Shown here: positions 22,658 to 28,615 of the stretch, one piece after another | How the letters are laid out: the number at the start of each line of letters is the position of its first letter | Numbering within the stretch: the stretch's first letter is position 1 | From: Streptomyces sp. ISL-66 | Lineage (GTDB): Bacteria; Actinomycetota; Actinomycetes; Streptomycetales; Streptomycetaceae | Direction: 5' to 3' | Assembly: GCF_018614135.1 (NCBI RefSeq) | Contig: NZ_JAGGOW010000088.1 | Coordinates: forward strand, 1-37,857 | DNA: 37,857 nucleotides | Notes under the pieces: generated by a model | What the model saw: the letters and a program-made list of their open reading frames with translations, nothing else | What the model was told of the DNA's origin: nothing | The model's database searches: none | Made by a program: the position numbers and the translations under genes

Positions 22658-22911
22658 GACGCGGTTCCGGCGCTGGTCATCTGCATGTCGGGATTCCTTC
22701 GGGAAGCGGTGGGTGCGGGCCCAGGGCCGCGGCGGGCGTACCAGGAGATGGCCCGGGCGGTCGTGCGCACGACGCGCAGCCGGAGCCGCTGCGTCGCGGG
22801 CCGGGGCGCCCACGGGGCGGGCGCGGTCGGCGCCGCCCCGGGCAGCGGGGCCTCGCGGCCGCCGCACACCGGCGGACCGTCCGTCTCCCCCGCCACCGTC
22901 ACCACCACCAC
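22654..22911 (-). CDS. 85-residue ORF coupled to ATP-grasp gene 2, unknown function
   Basis: Open from GTG 22911 (GAGGGG nine bases upstream, 15 bases after the FMN-reductase stop) to a TGA that overlaps the GTG start of ATP-grasp 2 (GTGA). It begins MVVVTVAGETDGPPVCGG, has a Pro/Ala middle and a basic part RLRLRVVRTTARAISWYARR. A second, shorter reading is a 10-codon ORF from ATG 22686 (MQMTSAGTAS) with GAAGGA eight bases before it. Either would serve translational coupling. No family was recognised; composition is less convincing than for the neighbours, so it may be a short leader ORF only. Confidence 0.4.
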   Translation of the reverse strand: MVVVTVAGETDGPPVCGGREAPLPGAAPTAPAPWAPRPATQRLRLRVVRTTARAISWYARRGPGPAPTASRRNPDMQMTSAGTAS

Positions 22912-22926
22912 CGCGTCCAGCCCCTC

Positions 22927-23625
22927 TCAGACGAGCGCTTCGACCCGTGCGCCGACCGCGCCGACGGCATCGACCGCGTCGACCGCGTCGACCGCGTCGA
23001 CCGCGTCGACCGCGTCGACCGCGTCGACGGCGTCGACCGCGTCGACGGCGTCGACCGCGTCGACGGCGTCGAGTTCGGCGAATTCGGCGAGCGCGGCCAG
23101 GGCCAGGCTCCGGAGCCGGGCCACGAGCTCCGGGTCCGTGAAGCGGCCGTCCTCGAGGGCCAGGCCCCCCGTACCGCCCACGGCGACCGGCTCGTGTTCG
23201 ACGACCCGCGCGCCGCAGCGGCCGAGTACGCCGATCAGCCCGGGCTGGGCGTCGAGCGCGCCGCGCGCGCCGGGGGAGGCGCTGGTCACGGCCGTCACCT
23301 TGCCGGACAGGGGGCTCGCGCCGCAGCCGGCCCGGGACAGCCAGTCCAGCGCGTTCTTCAGCGCGCCGGGCATCTCGCCGTTGTAGGAGGGGGTGCTGAT
23401 GAACAGCACGTCCGCTCCGGCGACCACCTTCTTGGCCTGGCGCACCGCCGCCGAACCTCCGGCGCGCTCCAGCGCGGTCTCGTAGAACGGCAGCTCCGCG
23501 ATGGGGAGCAGCTCCGCCTCGTGGGTGCCGGGCAGATCCGCCAGGAGGTGGCTCACGGTCGCCAGTACGGCGGCGTTCACGGACTCCCGGCTCGTACTTC
23601 CTGATACGAGAACGAACTTGGCCAC
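22927..23625 (-). CDS. NADPH-dependent FMN reductase (flavodoxin-like, SsuE/ChrR type)
   Basis: 232 residues. Flavodoxin-like fold with the FMN phosphate loop VSGSTSRESVN at the start, LPIAELPFYETALE, and the signature LFISTPSYNGEMPGALKNALDWLSR near residue 80-105. It should reduce free FMN or a quinone or a metal with NADPH. It is the first gene of the run leading to the two ATP-grasp enzymes, suggesting supply of reduced flavin or a redox step in that pathway. The C terminus is odd: eleven tandem Asp-Ala-Val triplets after ELAEFAEL, coded by a 9-bp repeat. The start is GTG 23625 with a weak GGGGG site; no ATG in frame is near. Confidence 0.87.
   Translation of the reverse strand: MAKFVLVSGSTSRESVNAAVLATVSHLLADLPGTHEAELLPIAELPFYETALERAGGSAAVRQAKKVVAGADVLFISTPSYNGEMPGALKNALDWLSRAGCGASPLSGKVTAVTSASPGARGALDAQPGLIGVLGRCGARVVEHEPVAVGGTGGLALEDGRFTDPELVARLRSLALAALAEFAELDAVDAVDAVDAVDAVDAVDAVDAVDAVDAVDAVDAVGAVGARVEALV
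22972..23070 (+). repeat. Eleven tandem 9-bp units encoding Asp-Ala-Val
   Basis: Units GACCGCGTC or GACGGCGTC repeat without interruption. The repeat makes up the C-terminal tail of the FMN reductase. Being a multiple of three, gain or loss of units keeps the frame. Confidence 0.92.
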
Positions 23626-23866
23626 GAGACCCCCATCTCTCTCGGCCGCCCGGTCGGCAGGCCTTCTACTGGTCGCAGCCTCCCTCCCGCCGTTCCCGAA
23701 CCCCTCCCGCTCCGTTCCCGGTCGGCGGGCGGGCGGGCACCCGAGCGTGCGTGCGGGCGGGCGGGCAGACAGAAGGCACACGGGCAGGCGGGCACACGGA
23801 AACGGGCCCCGGCCGTGGAGCAGCCGGGACCCCGCCCCGTACGCGCACCCGCCTGCGCCGGGGCCC
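23626..23866. other. Intergenic region with G-rich short repeats
   Basis: 240 bases between the alcohol dehydrogenase stop and the FMN reductase start. It holds GGCGGGCGGGCGGG and GCGGGCGGGCGGGC (23723-23766), a possible G-quadruplex on the plus strand, and must contain the promoter of the reductase/ATP-grasp operon. No operator of the CTGAC class was seen. Confidence 0.45.
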
Positions 23867-24934
23867 TCAGAAGGTCAGCACCCCGCGCGCCACCCGCCCG
23901 TGGTGGGCGTCGTCCACGGCCTTGGCGAAGTCCTCGACCGGGTAGACCTCCGTGACCAGTTCGTCGAGCAGCAGCTTGCCCTGCCGGTAGAGCTCGGCGT
24001 AGAGCGCGATGTCCCGCTGCGGGCGCGAGGACCCGTACCGGCAGCCCATGATCGTCTTGTCCAGGTACATCGACGAGACCTGGAAGGAAGCCTCCTCCGT
24101 GAAGCCGGGCACGCCGAGCAGGACGGCCTGTCCGTGCCGGTCCAGCAGGTCGACGGCCTGACGGATCAGCTTGACGTTGCCCACGCACTCGAAGGCGTGG
24201 TCCGCGCCGGTCGGCAGGATCTCCCTGACGGCCGCCGAGGCGTCCGCGGCCGCCGAGGCGTCGATGAAGTGCGTGGCGCCGAACCGGCGGGCCACCGCCT
24301 CCTTCGCCGGATTGGCGTCCACCGCCACGATGGTCGTCGCGCCCGCGATCCGCGCGCCCTGGAGCACGTTCAGCCCGATGCCGCCCGTGCCGATGACGAC
24401 CACCGTCTCGCCCCGGTCCACCTTCGCCCGGTTCAGTACGGCGCCCACGCCCGTCAGCACCCCGCAGCCGATCAGAGCCGCCGAGGTCAGCGGGATGTCC
24501 CGGGGGATCTTCACCGCCTGCACGGCCTTGACGACGGTGCGCTCGGCGAAGGCGGAGTTGGACGCGAACTGGAAGATCGGCCCGCCGCCCCGCGAGAACG
24601 GCTGCCCCGGCATCCCGATCGCCTTGCGGCACATGGTCGGCCGCCCGCGGTCGCAGTCGGCGCAGGCACCGCAGTTGGCGAGCGTGGAGAGCGAGACGTG
24701 GTCCCCGGGCGCCACGTGCGTGACCCCGGACCCGATCGCCTCCACCACGCCCGCGCCCTCGTGCCCGAGCACCACCGGCGGCGGGAAGGGGATCGTCCCG
24801 TCGATCACCGACAGGTCGCTGTGGCACAGTCCCGCCGCCGCTATCGCCACCAGCACTTCGCCCGGCCCCGGGTCCCGGACCTCCAGATCGTCGACCACTC
24901 GGGCCTGCTTGCCGTCGAATACGACGCCTCTCAC
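23867..24934 (-). CDS. Zinc-dependent alcohol dehydrogenase (MDR family)
   Basis: 355 residues. GroES-like domain with AAGLCHSDLSVIDG (catalytic zinc Cys), LGHEGAGVVEAIGSGV (His-Glu) and structural-zinc Cys in NCGACADCDRGRPTMC. The Rossmann domain has VVVIGTGGIGLNVLQGARIAGA, then VDANPAKEAVARRFGA, pointing to NAD(H) by the acidic residue. It oxidises an alcohol or reduces an aldehyde; substrate unknown. The GTG start overlaps the stop of the upstream acyl-CoA dehydrogenase (GTGA), so it is the last gene of the operon SDR, acyl-CoA dehydrogenase, alcohol dehydrogenase, led by operator site 7. Confidence 0.92.
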   Translation of the reverse strand: MRGVVFDGKQARVVDDLEVRDPGPGEVLVAIAAAGLCHSDLSVIDGTIPFPPPVVLGHEGAGVVEAIGSGVTHVAPGDHVSLSTLANCGACADCDRGRPTMCRKAIGMPGQPFSRGGGPIFQFASNSAFAERTVVKAVQAVKIPRDIPLTSAALIGCGVLTGVGAVLNRAKVDRGETVVVIGTGGIGLNVLQGARIAGATTIVAVDANPAKEAVARRFGATHFIDASAAADASAAVREILPTGADHAFECVGNVKLIRQAVDLLDRHGQAVLLGVPGFTEEASFQVSSMYLDKTIMGCRYGSSRPQRDIALYAELYRQGKLLLDELVTEVYPVEDFAKAVDDAHHGRVARGVLTF

Positions 24935-26241
24935 CTGGGCTCCTTAGGCAGGCCGAGCACGCGCTCGGCGATGATGTCGCGCTGGATCTCGTCCGAGCCG
25001 CCGTAGATCGTGTCGGCGCGGGTGAACAGGAACAGCCGCTGCTCCTCGTCGAGCCCGAGTTCGTACGGGGTGTCCTGCGCCCAGTCGCCCGGCCCGGCCG
25101 TGGCGGCCGCGCCGCGGACCGCCACCGCCAGCTCGCCGAGCCGCCGGTGCCAGCCGCCCCACAGCAGCTTCGCCACGCTCGGCGCGCCCGGGTCCCCGCC
25201 GCCCGCGTTCCCGAACGCGTTCCCGCCGGCGTTCCCCGACGCGTTCCCGCCCGCTCGCGCCTCCGGGGACAAGGGCGGAGACGAGGGCGGGGACGAGGGC
25301 GGCGGGGAGCCCAGGGTCCGCAGGGCGTTCCACCGCATCGTGCGCAGCTCCGCCCACTGCCGTACGAGGCGTTCGCGCAGCACCGGATCGGCCGCGCCGG
25401 CGGCCCCGTAGGAGGCGACCACCCGTTCCAGTTCGGCCGCGAAGCCGATCTGCTGGACGAGCGTGGAGACGCCCCGCTCCCGTGCGAGCAGGCCCATGGC
25501 CACGGTCCAGCCGTTGCCCTGCCCGCCCACGACCTCGGCGGCGACGGCCCCGTCGAAGAACACCTCGTTGAACTCCGAGGTCCCCGACATCTGCCGGATC
25601 GGCCGGACGTCGACCTTCCCCGGCTGGTCCATCCCCACGAGGAGGAAGGACAGTCCCCGGTGCCGCTTCGAGCCGGGCTCGGTGCGGGCCAGGACGAAGC
25701 ACCAGTCGGCGTCCTGGGCGAGGGAGGTCCAGATCTTCTGCCCGGTGACGCGCAGCAGCCCGTCCGCCGGATCCGCCGCCGCCGTGGTGCGGATGCCCGC
25801 GAGGTCGGATCCGGCGCCCGGTTCGGAGTAGCCCTGGCACCACAGTTCCTCGCCGCGGGCGATGCCGGGGAGGAAGCGGGCCTGCTGCTCCGGGGTGCCG
25901 TGGGCGATCAGGGTCGGCGCGAGGAGGTTCTCGCCGATGTGGCCGACCCGGGCGGGGGCGCGCGCGGCCGCGTACTCCTCGGCCCACACCACCTGCCCGG
26001 TCAGGGAGAGCCGCTGGTTCCCGTACGCCCCGCCGGGGCCTCGGGTCTCCCATCCTAGGCCGATCCAGCCGCCGCGGCCCAGCTCGCGCTCCCACGCGCG
26101 CCGGACGTCGACCCCCTCGTGCTCGCTGCCCGGCCCGCCGAGGCCGACGGCCTGCGCGTACGGGCCCACGAGGTGCTCCGCGAGCCACGACCGGGCGCGG
26201 CCGCGCAGCTCTTCGTCCTCGGCGCCGAAACTGAAGTCCAC
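24931..26241 (-). CDS. Acyl-CoA dehydrogenase family protein (FadE-like, GGSDEIQ class)
   Basis: 436 residues. DFSFGAEDEELRGRARSWL at the start, YSEPGAGSDLAGIRTTA and GQKIWTSLAQDADWCFVLART (FAD and substrate region), MSGTSEFNEVFFDGAV, and a C-terminal TIYGGSDEIQRDIIAERVLGLP. The last motif is the class that pairs with HGGIGFTWE-type subunits in heteromeric actinobacterial acyl-CoA dehydrogenases, so the proteins at 3639 or 37325 are possible partners. A low-complexity insert (PPSSPPSSPP, then GNASGNAGGNAFGNAGGG) interrupts the C-terminal domain around residue 315-350. Start GTG 26241 with GGGGG upstream. It lies 11 bases after the SDR gene and overlaps the next gene. Confidence 0.9.
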   Translation of the reverse strand: MDFSFGAEDEELRGRARSWLAEHLVGPYAQAVGLGGPGSEHEGVDVRRAWERELGRGGWIGLGWETRGPGGAYGNQRLSLTGQVVWAEEYAAARAPARVGHIGENLLAPTLIAHGTPEQQARFLPGIARGEELWCQGYSEPGAGSDLAGIRTTAAADPADGLLRVTGQKIWTSLAQDADWCFVLARTEPGSKRHRGLSFLLVGMDQPGKVDVRPIRQMSGTSEFNEVFFDGAVAAEVVGGQGNGWTVAMGLLARERGVSTLVQQIGFAAELERVVASYGAAGAADPVLRERLVRQWAELRTMRWNALRTLGSPPPSSPPSSPPLSPEARAGGNASGNAGGNAFGNAGGGDPGAPSVAKLLWGGWHRRLGELAVAVRGAAATAGPGDWAQDTPYELGLDEEQRLFLFTRADTIYGGSDEIQRDIIAERVLGLPKEPR

Positions 26242-26252
26242 GTGCCGCCCCC

Positions 26253-27173
26253 TTACTGGTTGGGGCGGTCCTTGGCGGCCGCCGCCTTGGCCATGGCTTC
26301 CAGTTGCGCGAGCATCGGCATCGGATCGGTGCCGACCGTCCCGGGCAGGAAGTCGGCGATCTTCTCGGGGGTCCAGGAGCCCTCGGCGTAGCCGGCGCGC
26401 AGTTCGCGCGGCTGGGCCCAGACGGCGATCTTCGGGCCGGCGATCGTGTAGACCTGCCCGGTGATCTTCTCGCCGCCGGCGGCGACGGCCCGGTCGGAGA
26501 GGAGGTAGGTGACGAGTGCCGCCACGTCCTCGGGCTCGCCGATCTCCGTGAGCTCCATGGGCACGTTGGCCGACATCCGGGTCCGGGCGACGGGCGCGAC
26601 GGCGTTGGAGGTGACGCCGTACTTGGCCAGGCCGAGCGCGGCGGAGCGGACGAGGGAGATGATCCCGCCCTTGGCCGCGCTGTAGTTGGCCTGGGCGACC
26701 GAGCCCTGGTGGTTGCCGCTGGTGAAGCCGATCAGCGTGCCCGTGCCCTGTCGGCGCATGACGGCGGAGGCGGCCCGGAAGACGGTGAAGGTGCCCTTGA
26801 GGTGGGTGGCGACCACCGGGTCCCACTCCTCCTCGGACATGTTGAACAGCATCCGCTCGCGCAGGATCCCGGCGACGCACACGACTCCGTCGATGCGCCC
26901 GTACTGGGCGAGCGCGGTGTCGACGATGCGCTGCCCGCCCGCCATGGTCGAGATGTCGTCGGCGACGGCGACCGCTTCGCCGCCCGCCGCGGTGATCTCC
27001 TTCACCACGGATTCGGCGATCTCGCTGGTCGGTTCCCCGCCCTCGATGCCGACTCCGTAGTCGTTGACGACGACCTTGGCGCCCTCGGCGGCCGCGGCGA
27101 GTGCCACGGCCCGGCCGATGCCCCGGCCGGCGCCTGTGACGGCGACGACTTTGCCTGCCAAGAAGTTCCCCAC
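26253..27173 (-). CDS. Short-chain dehydrogenase/reductase
   Basis: 306 residues. Cofactor motif VVAVTGAGRGIGRAVALAAAAEGAKVVVNDYG, then VCVAGILRERMLFNMSEEEWD, active site Ser in IGFTSGNHQGSV and YSAAKGGI (Tyr-x-x-x-Lys). The extended length and NDYG after the first strand resemble the hydroxyacyl-CoA dehydrogenase part of peroxisomal multifunctional enzyme type 2 (17beta-HSD4), so oxidation of a 3-hydroxyacyl-CoA is plausible. Start GTG 27173 with GAAGGGG seven bases before. First gene of the operon; -10 TAGAAT (27216-27211) is followed immediately by operator site 7. Confidence 0.91.
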   Translation of the reverse strand: MGNFLAGKVVAVTGAGRGIGRAVALAAAAEGAKVVVNDYGVGIEGGEPTSEIAESVVKEITAAGGEAVAVADDISTMAGGQRIVDTALAQYGRIDGVVCVAGILRERMLFNMSEEEWDPVVATHLKGTFTVFRAASAVMRRQGTGTLIGFTSGNHQGSVAQANYSAAKGGIISLVRSAALGLAKYGVTSNAVAPVARTRMSANVPMELTEIGEPEDVAALVTYLLSDRAVAAGGEKITGQVYTIAGPKIAVWAQPRELRAGYAEGSWTPEKIADFLPGTVGTDPMPMLAQLEAMAKAAAAKDRPNQ

Positions 27174-27195
27174 GTCCGGCCCCTTCCCGCGATTT

Positions 27196-27210
27196 CTGAC
27201 GGACCGTTAG
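27196..27210. promoter_or_regulatory. Operator CTGAC-N5-GTTAG (regulon site 7)
   Basis: One mismatch from the palindrome. On the minus strand it directly follows the -10 box TAGAAT, the same layout as site 1. It also lies about 75 bases upstream of the divergent cyclase gene and may act on both. Confidence 0.65.
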
Positions 27211-27216
27211 ATTCTA
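27211..27216 (-). promoter_or_regulatory. -10 box of SDR operon promoter
   Basis: TAGAAT on the minus strand, adjoining operator site 7. A start point inside the operator would give a leader of about 30 bases containing the GAAGGGG ribosome site. Confidence 0.5.
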
Positions 27217-27284
27217 TGGGCAGGCGGATGCAGGAACACAAGCCCTAGTTCACGTAGGGAACGTCTCTCTCATGCGAGGAGCTG

Positions 27285-28220
27285 ATGGGATCCATGGGCA
27301 TGCCCGCCGAGTTCCAGGACATCGCCAAGCGCGTCAACAACTGGGGCCGCTGGGGCGCCGACGACGAGATCGGCACCCTGAACCTCATCACCGACGAGGT
27401 CGTACGGGCCGCCGCGGCCGAGATCCGCACGGGCCGCCGGATACCGCTCGCCCTGCCGCTCAAGGAGGACGGGGTGCAGTCCGGCATGATCCCCGGCCGG
27501 ATCAACCCGCTGCACACGATGGTGCAGATCAACCAGGAGCTCTTCGGCCCGGGCACGGTGGCCTGCAGCGACGACGCCGTGACCTTCGGGCTCCAGGCAG
27601 GTACCCACTGGGACGCGCTCACGCACGTCTCGCACTCCGGGAAGATCTACAACGGCCGGCCGGCCGGCACGATCACGGCCCACGGGCGCGCCGAGTTCAG
27701 CGGCATCGACAAGGCCGGGCACATCGTCTCGCGCGGCGTCCTGCTGGACGTGGCCCGCGCGAAGGGCCTGGACCGCCTCCCCGGCGCTCACGCCGTGACC
27801 CCGGAGGACCTCGCGGAGGCCGAGGAGTTCGGCGGCGTCACCGTCCGCGCGGGCGACATCGTGCTGGTGCGCACCGGGCAGGTCCAGGTGTACCTGGCGG
27901 GCGACAAGCACGGCTACGGTTATCCCTCGCCCGGCCTGTCCGTCCGCACGCCCGAGTGGTTCCACGGGCGGGACGTGGCGGCCGTCGCGAACGACACCCT
28001 GACCTTCGAGATCTTCCCGCCGGAGATCGAGGACCTGTGGCTTCCGGTGCACGCGCTGGACCTGGTCGAGATGGGCATGCACCAGGGCCAGAACTGGAAC
28101 CTCGAAAAGTTGTCCACAGCCTGTGCGCAAGAGAACCGCTACGCGTTCCTCCTCTCCGCCATGCCGGAACCCTTCGTCGGCGCGGTCGGCACCCCGGTGG
28201 CCCCGATCGCCATCCTCTGA
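27285..28220 (+). CDS. Cyclase family protein (metal-dependent hydrolase)
   Basis: 311 residues of the cyclase/kynurenine-formamidase-like family. The metal signature appears as GLQAGTHWDALTHVSHSGK (family H-G-T-H-x-D-x-P-x-H, with Ala where Pro is usual). Further parts are VSRGVLLDVARAKG, VRAGDIVLVRTGQ, and FEIFPPEIEDLWLPVHALDLVEMGM. Such proteins hydrolyse amides or lactones, or open rings; the neighbours suggest a ring-opening or lactone step on an acyl-CoA route. ATG 27285 has AGGAG only three bases upstream; ATG 27294 or 27300 is better spaced and equally possible. Divergent from the SDR operon, with operator site 7 between them. Confidence 0.9.
   Translation: MGSMGMPAEFQDIAKRVNNWGRWGADDEIGTLNLITDEVVRAAAAEIRTGRRIPLALPLKEDGVQSGMIPGRINPLHTMVQINQELFGPGTVACSDDAVTFGLQAGTHWDALTHVSHSGKIYNGRPAGTITAHGRAEFSGIDKAGHIVSRGVLLDVARAKGLDRLPGAHAVTPEDLAEAEEFGGVTVRAGDIVLVRTGQVQVYLAGDKHGYGYPSPGLSVRTPEWFHGRDVAAVANDTLTFEIFPPEIEDLWLPVHALDLVEMGMHQGQNWNLEKLSTACAQENRYAFLLSAMPEPFVGAVGTPVAPIAIL
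28110..28118 (+). promoter_or_regulatory. DnaA-box-like TTGTCCACA inside cyclase gene
   Basis: Same nonamer as at 2156, and identical for 15 bases (TTGTCCACAGCCTGT). It lies within coding sequence, so a chance match is quite possible. Confidence 0.25.
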
Positions 28221-28310
28221 CGCGCGGCCGGCGCCCCGACGGCCGGCCGCGGACCGGTGCGCACCGACTGCGATCGCCCGCAAGAAGCACAGTTCCCCGG
28301 ACACGCCGGA

Positions 28311-28340
28311 GCCCCGCACACCGGAAGCGGTGTGCGGGGC
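28311..28340. terminator. Bidirectional terminator hairpin
   Basis: Perfect 13-bp stem GCCCCGCACACCG with CGGTGTGCGGGGC around a GAAG loop, between the convergent cyclase gene and the small membrane-protein gene. Confidence 0.85.
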
Positions 28341-28362
28341 CCGGTCGGTCGGTCCGCCGCGG

Positions 28363-28557
28363 CTACTGCCCCGGAGTCCTGCGCTCCACCAGCCAGCCGG
28401 CGGCGAAGCTCAGCGCCGCCAGCCAGAACAGCGGGGCGCCGAAGGCGCGCCCGTTGACGAAGGTGAGCGGGATGCCCACCACGACGTAGAGGCAGCCCAT
28501 CGATGCGAGGGCGAGAGCCGCGCGCCGGTGTTGGTCACGCTTGCTCGTACTGGTCAT
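28363..28557 (-). CDS. Small two-helix membrane protein, candidate immunity protein of RHS toxin
   Basis: 64 residues. A basic start (MTSTSKRDQHRR) is followed by two hydrophobic helices, ALALASMGCLYVVVGIPLTF and APLFWLAALSFAAGWLVE, and a short tail. ATG 28557 has GGAG nine bases upstream. It lies 58 bases downstream of the RHS gene on the same strand, the usual place of an immunity gene, and its membrane nature matches the hydrophobic C-terminal domain of the RHS protein. No family was recognised. It could also be an unrelated small membrane protein; position and topology are the only evidence. Confidence 0.7.
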   Translation of the reverse strand: MTSTSKRDQHRRAALALASMGCLYVVVGIPLTFVNGRAFGAPLFWLAALSFAAGWLVERRTPGQ

Positions 28558-28615
28558 GTGGTCCGGCTCCGAACGGTGTCGAGGTGCGGAAGAACTGGTC
28601 GGTGATGGGCGGGTC

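Noticed and set aside
22972..23070. DAV repeat considered as an assembly artefact or non-coding microsatellite
   Set aside because: The frame of the FMN reductase continues through it to a stop just before the next small ORF, so it is treated as coding; an assembly error in copy number cannot be excluded.
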